A DNA stretch of 64,000 nucleotides from Paludibacteraceae bacterium (GCA_017448985.1 JAFSKL010000026.1:106612-170611), one strand, 5' to 3'; shown: positions 44,701-52,451, counted from the stretch's first letter. The notes: generated from the letters alone by a model not told the origin. Program-made: numbers and translations.

Positions 44701-45218
44701 CAATGGACAATGATGCCCACCTCTGGTGTGCGGACTGTCAGTTGGAGACGGACCTGCCCGTCTGTTTCCCCACCGACTATATCGAGAACATCAGCGAACG
44801 AATAACGCTCTATCGCGAGTTGGACAGTCTGCGTTCGGAACAACAGCTACTCGATTTCCGCAAACGCCTCATCGACCGGTTCGGTGTGCTGCCCGAACCA
44901 GCTGACGAACTGCTGTCGGTAGTCCAACTGCGTTGGCTCTGCTGCCGATTGGGCATCGAGAAGATATTGCTTAAAGGTGAAAAGATGACGCTGTTCTTAG
45001 TGCAGCACCGCGATGCATATTGGCAGTCGGAGGCCTTCGGCAACATCGTGCAGTACGCCGCTTCACGACCCGAACGATGCCTGCTATACGAAGAGAGAGA
45101 CAAGAAAGGGTACAAAACCGGACGACGCTGTGTGAGCATAGCCAACGTCAAGACGATTGCAGGAGCAATCACACTGCTCTCGAAAATCGAGCGCAACGAA
45201 TTGAAAATTGAAAATTGA
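41772..45218 (+). CDS. mfd: Transcription-repair coupling factor with six repeat inserts
   Basis: The roughly 1,150-residue protein has the Mfd order: UvrB-like module, RNA-polymerase-interacting domain (GDYVVHSDHGIAKFGGL), helicase with Walker A GDVGFGKTEVA, DEEQ box and TATPIPRTLQF, motif VI HQLRGRVGRS, and a TRCF C-terminal domain. No ATG is near the N-terminus: TTG at 41,760 overlaps the -7 box, TTG at 41,772 is the first usable codon, and CTG at 41,793 (LSIDELEIL) follows AAGGAAG, so the start is not certain. In-frame inserts lie at 42,005, 42,247, 42,482, 42,656, 42,910 and 44,681, all in variable parts. Confidence 0.95.
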   Translation: MHVKEEKLSIDELEILFSHHPELKALDQRLSKGGDRHILLSGLRASARALALHALARSQFIVMDNAESAEYMYGDLRSLDNGQWKMENGHGTKVFFFPSSKRRRTVDEAAMIQRTETLSALTRATMSASLNDAAKLPNDRMIVVTYPEALAESVPAKEQLSAISFQLSVGQEIQQSDLSQQLLELGFERVDFVFQPGQYAVRGSIVDIYSYSHDNPYRLDFFGDEIDSIREFDIEDQLSHSRINSADIVGPSQSDYRTANAVGPATPVGQTIVNYLDEDFVWVSNDWSVVRFKLDAIGAIGAIGEPGKIEDRRTIEIADKSTFAEHAKIAFDIVPQPIFHKQFDILTDDLKKHIDQGYKVYILAEQQKQLDRLKAIFESLEDGSASLQDANATGIRFIPINATLHEGFVDHGLKVCCYTDHQIFERYHRVAMTSENARRGKAIITLREINQLQIGDYVVHSDHGIAKFGGLVTTPVNGKPQEMIKLNYRDGANVFVSIHNLHRISKYKGREGSEPTIARLGSGAWERLKERTKDKVKDIARDLIRLYATRKQQQGFAYSPDGYMQHELEASFLYEDTPDQAKATADVKHDMESPMPMDRLVCGDVGFGKTEVAMRAAFKAATDGKQVAVLVPTTVLALQHYNTFTERMKNLPVRIEYLSRLKSSKETKELLADLQAGKIDILIGTHKLIGKSVHWHDLGLLIIDEEQKFGVAAKEKLKSLRTNVDVLTLTATPIPRTLQFSLLGARDLSIMTTPPQNRYPVQTELITIDDEDIIKDAIEQELGRNGQVFIVNNRIEMLPRIERRIQRLCPEARIVVAHGQLPANEMEERLEAFINYDYDILLSTTIIESGVDIPNVNTILIFSADKYGLADLHQLRGRVGRSNRKAYCYLIAPDKELLTEEARRRLEALSTFAELGAGFSLAMQDLDIRGAGNMLGSEQSGFIADLGYETYQRILNEAVEELREEEGFAEMDNGKWTMDNDAHLWCADCQLETDLPVCFPTDYIENISERITLYRELDSLRSEQQLLDFRKRLIDRFGVLPEPADELLSVVQLRWLCCRLGIEKILLKGEKMTLFLVQHRDAYWQSEAFGNIVQYAASRPERCLLYEERDKKGYKTGRRCVSIANVKTIAGAITLLSKIERNELKIEN
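42005..42043. repeat. In-frame ATGGACA heptamer tract in mfd (1)
   Basis: ATTGGAC, AATGGAC, AATGGAA, AATGGAA, AATGGAC encode SLDNGQWKMENGHG. Confidence 0.9.
42247..42280. repeat. In-frame CAGTTGT-type tract in mfd (2)
   Basis: CAGTTGT, CCGCCAT, CAGTTTT, CAGTTGT, CAGTCGG encode EQLSAISFQLSVG. A similar tract is in the signal peptide of the PL9-like protein. Confidence 0.8.
42482..42580. repeat. In-frame hairpin-type insert in mfd (3)
   Basis: Successive small hairpins (AGCAGAATAAACTCTGCT, AGCGTTAGCG and GGCGTAGCC on the complement) are joined by TAGGACCG. The region encodes SADIVGPSQSDYRTANAVGP and a few more residues. Confidence 0.8.
42656..42699. repeat. In-frame 9-base-period tract in mfd (4)
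   Basis: TGCCATAGG, AGCCATAGG, AGCCATAGG, AGAACCAGG encode AIGAIGAIGEPG. Confidence 0.85.
42910..42955. repeat. In-frame hairpin-type insert in mfd (5)
   Basis: GAGGACGGCTCTGCGAGCC, then TACAGGACGCTAACGCTACAGG: two small hairpins joined by ACAGGACG, encoding EDGSASLQDANATG. The joint matches the composite at 20,947 and 56,184. Confidence 0.8.
44681..44712. repeat. In-frame ATGGACA heptamer tract in mfd (6)
   Basis: AATGGAC, AATGGAA, AATGGAC, AATGGAC encode EMDNGKWTMDND between the helicase core and the C-terminal domain. Confidence 0.9.
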
Positions 45219-45230
45219 AAACTGAAATGA
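45200..45230. repeat. ATTGAAA heptamer tract spanning the mfd stop and kdsB start
   Basis: ATTGAAA, ATTGAAA, ACTGAAA, TGAAATT. It supplies the last residues of Mfd (LKIEN), its stop codon and the leader up to the kdsB ATG. Confidence 0.85.
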
Positions 45231-45976
45231 AATTTATAGGCATTATACCTTCCCGTTACGGTTCGACCCGCTTCCCTGGTAAGCCCTTGGCGGACATCTG
45301 CGGCAAGACCGTCGTTCGGCGTGTGTATGAACAGGCGGCGAAAGCGTTGGACACCGTGGTGGTAGCTACCGACGACGAACGGATTTACGATGCGGTAGAG
45401 GCTTTCGGTGGCAAAGTGGTAATGACACGGCCTGACCATAAATGCGGAACGGACCGTTGCCTCAAGGCCTACCAAGCCATCACCACACCAATCTGGCGGG
45501 AACAAAACGACACCGACACCGTGGTGATCAACATACAAGGCGACGAGCCGTTCATTCAGCCGGAACAGATAGAAACGCTGATGGCTTGCTTTGACCGGCC
45601 GGACACGGAGATAGCCACGCTCGTCAGGCCGTTCACCGATGCGGATAGCCGCGCAGACATCGAGAATGTGAACTCACCCAAAGTGGACTGGGACCGCGTG
45701 AGCGGAGAGGCAAAGATGTTCAGCCGAAAGGTGATTGCTGCTTCCGACGGCAAGTATTACCGGCATATCGGTATTTATGCCTTCCGTGCCGATGTGTTGG
45801 CACAGATAACGCAATTAGAGCAGTCACCCCTCGAGATAGCAGAACGACTGGAACAACTGCGTTGGCTCGAGAACGGATACCGTATCCGCATTGGCGTCAC
45901 CGAGATACCTACCATTGGTATCGACACTCCCGAAGACCTGCAACGAGCGATCGAGTGGTACAAATATAACGGGTAA
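45227..45976 (+). CDS. kdsB: 3-deoxy-manno-octulosonate cytidylyltransferase
   Basis: I start at the ATG at 45,227 (MKFIGIIPSRYGSTRFPGKPL). The 249-residue enzyme has the P-loop-like SRYGSTRFPGKPL, TDDERI, RPDHKCGTDRC and VINIQGDEPF (metal-binding Asp). It makes CMP-Kdo for lipid A core assembly, so the organism makes Kdo-containing LPS. It lies 8 bases after the mfd stop, so it may be transcribed with mfd. Confidence 0.97.
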   Translation: MKFIGIIPSRYGSTRFPGKPLADICGKTVVRRVYEQAAKALDTVVVATDDERIYDAVEAFGGKVVMTRPDHKCGTDRCLKAYQAITTPIWREQNDTDTVVINIQGDEPFIQPEQIETLMACFDRPDTEIATLVRPFTDADSRADIENVNSPKVDWDRVSGEAKMFSRKVIAASDGKYYRHIGIYAFRADVLAQITQLEQSPLEIAERLEQLRWLENGYRIRIGVTEIPTIGIDTPEDLQRAIEWYKYNG

Positions 45977-46005
45977 GTTGAAAGTTTAAAGTTGAAAGTT
46001 TAAAG
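45976..46005. repeat. AGTTGAA/AGTTTAA heptamer tract
   Basis: AGTTGAA, AGTTTAA, AGTTGAA, AGTTTAA fill the gap between kdsB and deoD. Confidence 0.9.
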
Positions 46006-46040
46006 AAAAAATATAGTATTAACCTCAAAAAAACACAATT

Positions 46041-46754
46041 ATGGCAAAAGGAAATTGTCCGACTCCGCACAATGGAGCGCAGTACGGCGAAATTGCAAAA
46101 ACAGTTATTATGGCGGGTGATCCGCTGCGTGCTAAACTGATGGCAGAACGCTATCTGGAGAATGCCCGTCTGGTAAACCAGGTACGCAATATGTTCGCGT
46201 TCACCGGCACTTACAAAGGTAAAGAAGTAACCGTAATGGGTCACGGAATGGGTATTCCGTCCATCGGTATCTATACCTACGAGCTGTTCAACTTCTACGA
46301 TGTAGAGACCATCATCCGCGTCGGTTCTTGCGGCGCTCGTCAGCACTATGTTCAGTTAGGTGACATCGTGATTGCTTTAGGCAGCTGCACCGAGAGTAAC
46401 TATGCCGACCAGTTTGACCTGCAAGGTAACTTCGCACCTATCGCAGACTTCTATCTGGCCCGCAAAGCCGTGGAGGCTTGTGAGAAATTCGGTTACCGTC
46501 ACCACATCGGAAATGTCTATTCGGCAGACGTCTTCTACAGCGAGGACCCGCGTAAGGCCAACTGGACGAAGATGGGCGTGTTAGCTGACGAGATGGAAGC
46601 GCCGGCACTGTACCTGAACGCTGCTCGTGCAGGCAAGAAAGCACTCGTCATATGTACCGTCAGTGACCATATACTGACAGGCGAGGCTACTACCGCCGAA
46701 CAACGCCAGAACTCGTTCACCAACATGATGGACGTAGCTTTTGATATAATTTAA
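46041..46754 (+). CDS. deoD: Purine nucleoside phosphorylase, DeoD type
   Basis: The 237-residue protein has the hexameric PNP motifs: TPHNGAQYGEIAKTVIMAGDPLRAK (phosphate loop), GHGMGIPSIGIYTYEL, RVGSCGA, EMEAPALY (ribose and base site) and the catalytic Asp in TVSDHILTGE. It splits purine nucleosides with phosphate in the cytoplasm. Length is standard. It lies 10 bases ahead of yidC. Confidence 0.97.
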   Translation: MAKGNCPTPHNGAQYGEIAKTVIMAGDPLRAKLMAERYLENARLVNQVRNMFAFTGTYKGKEVTVMGHGMGIPSIGIYTYELFNFYDVETIIRVGSCGARQHYVQLGDIVIALGSCTESNYADQFDLQGNFAPIADFYLARKAVEACEKFGYRHHIGNVYSADVFYSEDPRKANWTKMGVLADEMEAPALYLNAARAGKKALVICTVSDHILTGEATTAEQRQNSFTNMMDVAFDII

Positions 46755-46764
46755 AAGAAGATAA

Positions 46765-48678
46765 ATGGATAAAAACACTTGGATCGGCTTTCTATTGATA
46801 GCCGCAATTATTGTCGGGTTCACGATGCTAAACCGTCCGTCCAAAGAAGAGTTGGCGGAGCGGCAACGTGTACAGGATTCGATTAACCTCGTTCGCATGG
46901 CGGAGCGTGAGGCGCAACGCCTGAGCGATTCACTGCAGTTGGTAGCCGGAGAGGCTTTGGAGCAAGCCGTTCAGACTGTATCGCACGAGCAACAGCAGGA
47001 ACGTCTGCAGGCTGCTTACGGCACGTTTGCCCGGGCGGCACAAGGCGAGGAGCAGTTCGTCACCTTGACGAACGAGCATCTGCGTGTCACACTCTCTACG
47101 CTGGGCGGACGGATTGAGCAAGCAGAACTGTTGGAATACCACGCTTCGGGAGACAGCCTTAACCCGCTGTGCCTGTTCCGGGGCGATGAGTCGGCGTTTG
47201 CACTCACGCTCATCACAGCCAACAACCGTATTCTGCAGACTTCGAACCTGTATTTCACGCCTCTTCCCTCCGAACAGCCGGACAAAGCGGTGCTACGTCT
47301 GCCTACGGCCTCCGAGGATGCATGGATAGACTTTGTCTATGAGTTGTCGGACAACTACATGATTCACCTCTCGATGGAGCCGCATAACATGCAGACCGAG
47401 TTGGCGCAGAATGTCAATTCGCTTGAACTGCAGTGGCGTCAACTCATTCCGCAGCAGGAACAGGGACGCAAGTTCGAGGAGCGCTATGCACAGTTGCAGT
47501 ACATGCTTGTGGGCGGCGATATGGAGAAGTTGAGCGAGAGCAAAGACGACAGCGCCAAAGAGTCCGCGCGTGTCAAATGGATAGGCTACAAAGACCAGTT
47601 CTTCTCTACGGTGCTCATTGCTGACGATGCATTCTCGTCCTCGCAGTTCGCCTCGACGCCGCAAAGCAAGCACTCGGGTTACATCAAGGAGTACGCTACG
47701 CACACGTCCGTACCGTTTGACCTAACGGGCAAGACGCCGACCGGCTTCCGCTGGTACTTGGGTCCGAACCACTACCACACACTCAAGGCCTATGACGACG
47801 ATGTAGCAAAGGACGAGCGGCTGCACTTGAACAAACTGGTACCGCTCGGATGGAAGATAGTGAGCTGGATCAATGTCTATCTCGTCATTCCGATGTTCGA
47901 CCTATTCACCAGTTGGGGACTGCATATAGGTATCGTCATTCTGCTGATGACCATTGTCATCAAGCTCATCATCCTACCCTTCGTGTTCGTCAGCTATAAG
48001 TCGAGTGCTAAGATGCGGGCGTTGAAGCCGCAGATCGATGAGATCAATGCCAAATATCCGGCCGAGAAGATGCAGGAACGCCAGCAGGCGACGATGCAGT
48101 TGTACCAGCAGGCAGGTGTCAGTCCGATGTCCGGCTGTCTGCCTATGCTGTTCCAGTTCCCTGTGCTGATGGCTATGTTCTGGTTCCTGCCGACCGCTAT
48201 CGAGCTTCGTGGCAAGTCGCTATGGTGGGCACCGGACCTCTCGACATACGATGCAGTCTTCCATTGGAGCGTCAACATCCCGCTGTTAGGTGACCACCTG
48301 TCGCTGTTCTGCCTCCTGATGACGATCTGTAACATAGGCTACACCTATATCACGATGCAGTCGCAGGCTACGGACCCGAACATGAAGTTCATGAAGTACA
48401 TGATGTATGCGATGCCACTCATGTTCCTCTTCATCTTCAATGACTACGCAGCCGGTTTGAGTTACTACTACCTCGTTTCGCTGTTCATCACTATCCTGCA
48501 GACGATGATCTTCCGCTGGACGCTGGACGACAAGAAGATGTTAGCCGAGATGGAGGAGAATAAAAAGAAGAAAGCCGGCAAACCCAAGTCCGGCTTCATG
48601 GCTCGTCTGGAAGCTATGCAGCGCGAGCAGCAGAAGATGGCTCGCGAGCAGGCTAAAGCAGCGCAACGCAGACGCTAA
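46765..48678 (+). CDS. yidC: Membrane protein insertase YidC
   Basis: The 637-residue protein has the start MDKNTWIGFLLIAAIIVGFTM (first membrane helix), a periplasmic domain at about 85-350, and the insertase core at about 370-600 with LHIGIVILLMTIVIKLIILPF, YKSSAKMRALKPQIDEINAKY, GVSPMSGCLPMLFQFPVLMAMFWFLP and the final helices. The basic tail (KKKAGKPKSG, KAAQRRR) is usual. It inserts proteins into the inner membrane with or without SecYEG. Confidence 0.97.
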   Translation: MDKNTWIGFLLIAAIIVGFTMLNRPSKEELAERQRVQDSINLVRMAEREAQRLSDSLQLVAGEALEQAVQTVSHEQQQERLQAAYGTFARAAQGEEQFVTLTNEHLRVTLSTLGGRIEQAELLEYHASGDSLNPLCLFRGDESAFALTLITANNRILQTSNLYFTPLPSEQPDKAVLRLPTASEDAWIDFVYELSDNYMIHLSMEPHNMQTELAQNVNSLELQWRQLIPQQEQGRKFEERYAQLQYMLVGGDMEKLSESKDDSAKESARVKWIGYKDQFFSTVLIADDAFSSSQFASTPQSKHSGYIKEYATHTSVPFDLTGKTPTGFRWYLGPNHYHTLKAYDDDVAKDERLHLNKLVPLGWKIVSWINVYLVIPMFDLFTSWGLHIGIVILLMTIVIKLIILPFVFVSYKSSAKMRALKPQIDEINAKYPAEKMQERQQATMQLYQQAGVSPMSGCLPMLFQFPVLMAMFWFLPTAIELRGKSLWWAPDLSTYDAVFHWSVNIPLLGDHLSLFCLLMTICNIGYTYITMQSQATDPNMKFMKYMMYAMPLMFLFIFNDYAAGLSYYYLVSLFITILQTMIFRWTLDDKKMLAEMEENKKKKAGKPKSGFMARLEAMQREQQKMAREQAKAAQRRR

Positions 48679-48685
48679 AACATAA

Positions 48686-48721
48686 GCAAGGCACGAGGCT
48701 TAAGCCGCCTCGTGTGCTTGC
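48686..48721. terminator. Hairpin between convergent genes
   Basis: GCAAGGCACGAGGC pairs with GCCTCGTGTGCTTGC around a short loop. It follows yidC and includes the last codons of the convergent minus-strand gene. There is no strong T-run, so termination is only probable. Confidence 0.45.
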
Positions 48722-49188
48722 ACTTTGCTGAATTCGGCATTCACCACGGCTTGTCCGGCTGCAGACAGCGTGACGCCATCAGCCTCGAGCAGCTCGTCAA
48801 AGTCGGAGCAAGCCAACATAGGACTGGTGATGTCGATGATATGGATACATTGCAGCGACGCCAAGCGGAACAGAGCGAGGTTATACAACGCGTGTATATT
48901 GCGCAGACGCTCCGTATTACCGCCCAACCAATAGAGGATGTTTTTGCGTTGCTGTATGCTCATACCTCTGGTGATAAAGGCGAAATAGCGGTTTTCGTCC
49001 ATAATAGGCAGGCTGACCAGCACCGGCTCATAGCCTTGCGCACGAGCTTGCGCGATCCTATTAGTATATAGTGCCTTGTAGGCTACCAAATCCATTTGAG
49101 GAACATGAGTTCCGGACGGATTAAGAGAGATGGCAGTCCAATCAAACTGCAAGCCGCTCTCAGGTTCGATGATCATTGTCTTGTCCAT
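48700..49188 (-). CDS. Unknown protein with a possible SGNH-like C-terminus
   Basis: The 162-residue protein starts MDKTMIIEPESGLQFDWTAIS. It has GYEPVLVSLPIMDENRYFAFITRG and ends with IDITSPMLA and DGVTLSAAGQAVV. The last parts resemble the end of SGNH/GDSL hydrolases (D-G-x-H-x-x-x-x-G), but the catalytic His is missing (here T-L). It may be a degenerate relative. No signal peptide. A promoter at 49,385-49,415 faces it, with about 200 bases of leader holding a heptamer tract. Confidence 0.55.
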   Translation of the reverse strand: MDKTMIIEPESGLQFDWTAISLNPSGTHVPQMDLVAYKALYTNRIAQARAQGYEPVLVSLPIMDENRYFAFITRGMSIQQRKNILYWLGGNTERLRNIHALYNLALFRLASLQCIHIIDITSPMLACSDFDELLEADGVTLSAAGQAVVNAEFSKVQAHEAA

Positions 49189-49384
49189 AACAGTAAATTT
49201 TAAATGTTTAAAGTTTAATGTTTAGTGATTAGAGATTTATTACCAAATAAGCTATAATAGCCGGTAATTGTAAGCAATATAATGCGACCAAAAGGTCCAT
49301 ACCAATTCGTTTTACGGTTTTCATATAAATCAGTTTTAACGATTTAACAAAGTTTGGATCAACGTCTTTTCACGTTTGACGGTG
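49189..49384. repeat. Leader stretch with a TTTAATG-type heptamer tract
   Basis: No gene is seen. TTTTAAATGTTTAAAGTTTA and the following ATGTTTAGTG near 49,198-49,228 show a 7-base period, the same family as the tract in the HAD-HD gene. Confidence 0.6.
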
Positions 49385-49415
49385 CAAAATTACTGCTATT
49401 TGGCGAGACATGCAA
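49385..49415 (-). promoter_or_regulatory. Promoter facing the 48,700-49,188 gene
   Basis: TTG at 49,413-49,415 and TAATTTTG at 49,385-49,392 on the minus strand, spacer 20. It abuts the repeated GTGACGAAA sites, so those could control it. Confidence 0.65.
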
Positions 49416-49428
49416 CAAAAAGTGATTA

Positions 49429-49534
49429 GTGACGAAAAATTGTGACGAAAACGGGTCATTTAGTGACTAAAATGCAAATATAGGGACGAAATTCGGCTAA
49501 TTCCAATTTCGTCACACCATAAAAAGAGACTAAA
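49429..49534 (+). promoter_or_regulatory. Cluster of GTGACGAAA sites, probable LytTR operator
   Basis: GTGACGAAA at 49,429 and 49,442, GTGACTAAA at 49,463, GGGACGAAA at 49,483 and GAGACTAAA at 49,526 are in one direction; TTTCGTCAC at 49,507 is inverted. The spacing of 21 and 20 bases between the second, third and fourth sites (two helix turns) is typical for LytTR dimers. The cluster ends just before the ATG of a LytTR regulator, so autoregulation is likely. Confidence 0.65.
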
Positions 49535-49536
49535 TT

Positions 49537-50331
49537 ATGACTAAAATTCCTTCTTCCATTCAGTCGGTTTCGACGATGTTGCTGCATATAGCAGGTACGC
49601 CAGTGTTCTTCTTGGGCTTTGTGCTGATCTACCGGAGTCAATGGATAATCCGCTTCCTGGATGCCGGACACGAGATGACAGTGTTCAATGCATTGATGCT
49701 TTCCTCGATACTGGTGGCTATCCTTATTGCCTCGCGTATTCCAATGACGGTACTGAGGGATAAGATACGACTGAGCTGGTGGCAGTATGCGCTATGGTCT
49801 TTTGCCGAAGTGGCTGTCTTCTCGTGCTTTGCGGCATTGTATATGGCGCTGATATACGGCACTTACGGTTATTTCCCTGCTTTGGGACAGTGCCTGAAGC
49901 TGGTTTTTGCTATTCTGCCCTACCCGTATATCGTATTTGCCTTGCTGATAGCGTTGGTACGTCCGGACGAAGTGGAGGCCGCCGAAGAAGACCTGGTGCG
50001 CTTTGCAGATACGACAGGACGACTCAAACTGGTCATTGCACACGATGTGATTCTCTATGTGGAAGCCAAGGAGAACTATATCACCATTCGTTATATGGAG
50101 GGTTCAAAGCAAAAAGAGTACTCGTTGCGGCAGTCTATGCGGGGAATCGAAGAACTGATGGAGAAACACGGTATCATCCGTTGTCAACGCTCATATTTCG
50201 TTAATCCGAGACACGTGACCGTGCTCCGACGCGACAAAGAAGGATTCATTCAAGCGGAAATGGATGTGCCTAACAGCAAGCCCGTTCCCGTTTCGCCCAA
50301 ATACTACGAGCAACTGAGCAAGATGCTCTAA
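49537..50331 (+). CDS. Membrane-bound LytTR transcriptional regulator
   Basis: The 264-residue protein has four hydrophobic helices at about 15-35, 48-66, 80-105 and 112-137, a short acidic linker, and a LytTR DNA-binding domain at about 160-260 (VILYVEAKENYITIRYMEG, LRQSMRGIEELMEKHGIIRCQRSYFVNPRHV). There is no receiver domain, so the membrane part probably senses a signal itself. Its stop overlaps the convergent rlmN stop by 4 bases. A cluster of repeated sites lies directly upstream. Confidence 0.9.
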   Translation: MTKIPSSIQSVSTMLLHIAGTPVFFLGFVLIYRSQWIIRFLDAGHEMTVFNALMLSSILVAILIASRIPMTVLRDKIRLSWWQYALWSFAEVAVFSCFAALYMALIYGTYGYFPALGQCLKLVFAILPYPYIVFALLIALVRPDEVEAAEEDLVRFADTTGRLKLVIAHDVILYVEAKENYITIRYMEGSKQKEYSLRQSMRGIEELMEKHGIIRCQRSYFVNPRHVTVLRRDKEGFIQAEMDVPNSKPVPVSPKYYEQLSKML

Positions 50332-51416
50332 GCGAGCGAATTGACCAGCATACCACAGGCGGCAAGGATGTCTTCGCCGCGTGAACGGCGAATAGTGGTG
50401 GTGAGACCGTGCTCGGTTAGATAGTCCCTAAAACACTCCATTTGTTTCTCATCGGATGAGACAAAACGGCTTTCGACCTTCGACTTTTGACTTTCGACTT
50501 TTTCCACTCCTTCGTGAAAGCGAATGAGATTGATGCGACAGTTAAGGCCTTTGAGCAAACGAAGCAGTTCCTTAGCGTGACGAGGTGAGGTGTTTTGGCC
50601 GTTCCAACAGATATATTCGAAACTGACGCGGCGTTGATGAGACCACTCGTACTGCTTGAGCAGGGACACCACATCCGTGATAGAATATAGTTTCTCTGCG
50701 GGCATTATCTGTGCGCGTTCGGCAGGGAACGGATTGTGCATAGACACGGCAAGATGACAGTCGCTCTCGTCCAGGAAACGCTTCATAGCCGGAATACCGA
50801 CCGTAGAAACGGTGATTCGTTTAGGCGACCACGCACAGCCGTAAGCCGAAGTCAGGATCTCCAACGCCCGCAGCACATTATCCAGATTATCCATCGGTTC
50901 GCCTTCACCCATTAGCACCAGATTAGATAAAGGCTGTTGGCTGTTAGTCAGTAACTGTTGGTCAATTTCAAATACTTGATTCAGGATGTCTGCGGCGGAG
51001 AGGTGACCGTGAAAACCGAGTGTGCCGGTCATGCAGAAACGGCAGCCCATCTTGCAGCCTGCCTGCGTCGAGACGCAGAGCGTAGCCCTGTCTTCCTCGG
51101 GAATAAAGACCGTTTCCACGAAACGGGATTGGTCATTGGTCGTTGCGGGACAGAGCCTGTCGTTGGAGACTGCAAACAAGTATTTGCGGGTACCATCGAC
51201 GCTGACTGCCTCTTTAACGGGTGCGTGACGACCGACGGTATAGTTAGCTTTGAGGGCTTCACGACCTTTGAGCGATATATTGGTCATGGCATCAAAATCC
51301 GTCACACGCCGTACATAGAGCCACTCCGCCAGCTGTTTACCGGCGAACTTGGGCAAGCCTATGCGCAAAGCCAGGTCTTGCAGTTCGGACAATGTTTTCC
51401 CTAATAAGGTCTCCAC
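50328..51416 (-). CDS. rlmN: Dual-specificity RNA methyltransferase RlmN with three repeat inserts
   Basis: The 362-residue radical-SAM enzyme has C121, C125 and C128 (AGCKMGCRFCMTG), GEGEPMDN, STVGIPAMKRF and Cys354 (AACGML), which forms the covalent RNA intermediate. It methylates A2503 of 23S rRNA and A37 of some tRNAs. In-frame inserts are at 85-97 ([11 protein letters not shown]), 153-164 (QQLLTNSQQPLS) and 306-317 (KVESQKSKVESR). The first is shared with the acyltransferase at 52,952-53,542, the third with pheS. All lie outside the catalytic core motifs. Confidence 0.96.
   Translation of the reverse strand: METLLGKTLSELQDLALRIGLPKFAGKQLAEWLYVRRVTDFDAMTNISLKGREALKANYTVGRHAPVKEAVSVDGTRKYLFAVSNDRLCPATTNDQSRFVETVFIPEEDRATLCVSTQAGCKMGCRFCMTGTLGFHGHLSAADILNQVFEIDQQLLTNSQQPLSNLVLMGEGEPMDNLDNVLRALEILTSAYGCAWSPKRITVSTVGIPAMKRFLDESDCHLAVSMHNPFPAERAQIMPAEKLYSITDVVSLLKQYEWSHQRRVSFEYICWNGQNTSPRHAKELLRLLKGLNCRINLIRFHEGVEKVESQKSKVESRFVSSDEKQMECFRDYLTEHGLTTTIRRSRGEDILAACGMLVNSLA
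50470..50506. repeat. In-frame TTTCGAC heptamer tract in rlmN
   Basis: CTTTCGA, CCTTCGA, CTTTTGA, CTTTCGA, CTTTTTC encode EKVESQKSKVES on the minus strand; pheS has the same type. Confidence 0.9.
50933..50965. repeat. In-frame TGTTGGC-type tract in rlmN
   Basis: TGTTGGC, TGTTAGT, CAGTAAC, TGTTGGT, with a 7-base period, encode QQLLTNSQQPL on the minus strand. Confidence 0.8.
51128..51170. repeat. In-frame composite (heptamer plus hairpin) in rlmN
   Basis: TTGGTCA and TTGGTCG units run into the hairpin ACAGAGCCTGT and return to CGTTGG. Positions 51,138-51,164 are identical to 53,489-53,515. Confidence 0.9.
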
Positions 51417-51428
51417 GCGAGCTATTTA

Positions 51429-52445
51429 TTACTCTTCATTCTTCACTAACTCGATATGGGGATAAGCGAAGGTAAATCCTTGCGGCGGCAATTCGGTGTA
51501 GAAGCGTTCCTGCAGGTCAAAGAACACATCCCAGTAGTCATCGCCCCGTACCCACGCCCGTACCACGAAAGTGATATCGCTGGAGTTGAGCGACATCAGT
51601 GCAGCAAACGGAGCCGGAATCGATTTCATCCGATAATTGACAGTAGTCAACTGGTAGTTATGGTTCTTGAGGTCAGCATAGAGCGCGTTCATGTCCGTAT
51701 CCTCTTTGAGCACGCGCTCGTCGCTGTTGACGATGTTGAGAATAGCTGCCTTGCAGGCCGTGGCATCAATGCCATACGACACACTCACTTTCCATTCTAC
51801 TCGCCGTAACGGACGACCGTTGTAGTTATTGATCGTACCGTTGGACAAAGCGCCGTTCGGCAAAATGACCACGCAGTTGTCGCGTGTCAGAATCTTCGTG
51901 GACGTGATATTCACCTCTATCACCTTGCCTACGTATCCTTGTGCTTCAATGAAATCGCCGGCTTTGAAGGGTTTGAAAGCGAGTAACATGATACCACCGG
52001 CAAAGTTCTGCACCGTTCCGGAGAGGGCCATACCGACAGCCAAACCTCCGGCTGCCAGCAGCGCTGCGATAGAGGTAGTGTCTATGCCCAAGGTACTGAT
52101 ACAGATAACTATCACAAGGATCGACAGCGAGATGGTGGTGAGCGACGTGAGGAAAGAAGCAATCGTCGGCTCCGTTTTGCGTCTTGCAAACCAGCGTTTG
52201 AGCCCTTTCTGCACCAAGCGGACCAGCCAAATACCGATGATAAGGATGAGGAAAGCAGCAAGCAGTTTGAGTCCGAAATGGGATATCTTATCCACAAAAA
52301 TCTGCCAGAATCCTTCCGGATCCGTGCGGGCATATTCAATCATATGTTTCGCGCCCTGCTTGACAGAGTCCGCCGTCAGTTTCTGTTGCTCTTGTACCAC
52401 AGTCGTGGCCAAAGCAAGATTCTGTAAATCGTCAAGAAGAATCAT
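51429..52445 (-). CDS. Small-conductance mechanosensitive channel, MscS type
   Basis: The 338-residue protein has an N-terminal amphipathic extension, three membrane helices (LKLLAAFLILIIGIWLV, FLTSLTTISLSILVIVICIST, SIAALLAAGGLAVGMALSGT), the pore helix and beta domain NFAGGIMLLAFKPFKAGDFIE and ILTRDNCVVILPNGALSN. The Ala/Gly-rich TM3 and PNGALSN motif are diagnostic. It opens under membrane tension. It lies 12 bases upstream of rlmN on the same strand. Confidence 0.94.
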   Translation of the reverse strand: MILLDDLQNLALATTVVQEQQKLTADSVKQGAKHMIEYARTDPEGFWQIFVDKISHFGLKLLAAFLILIIGIWLVRLVQKGLKRWFARRKTEPTIASFLTSLTTISLSILVIVICISTLGIDTTSIAALLAAGGLAVGMALSGTVQNFAGGIMLLAFKPFKAGDFIEAQGYVGKVIEVNITSTKILTRDNCVVILPNGALSNGTINNYNGRPLRRVEWKVSVSYGIDATACKAAILNIVNSDERVLKEDTDMNALYADLKNHNYQLTTVNYRMKSIPAPFAALMSLNSSDITFVVRAWVRGDDYWDVFFDLQERFYTELPPQGFTFAYPHIELVKNEE

Positions 52446-52451
52446 GAGTAT

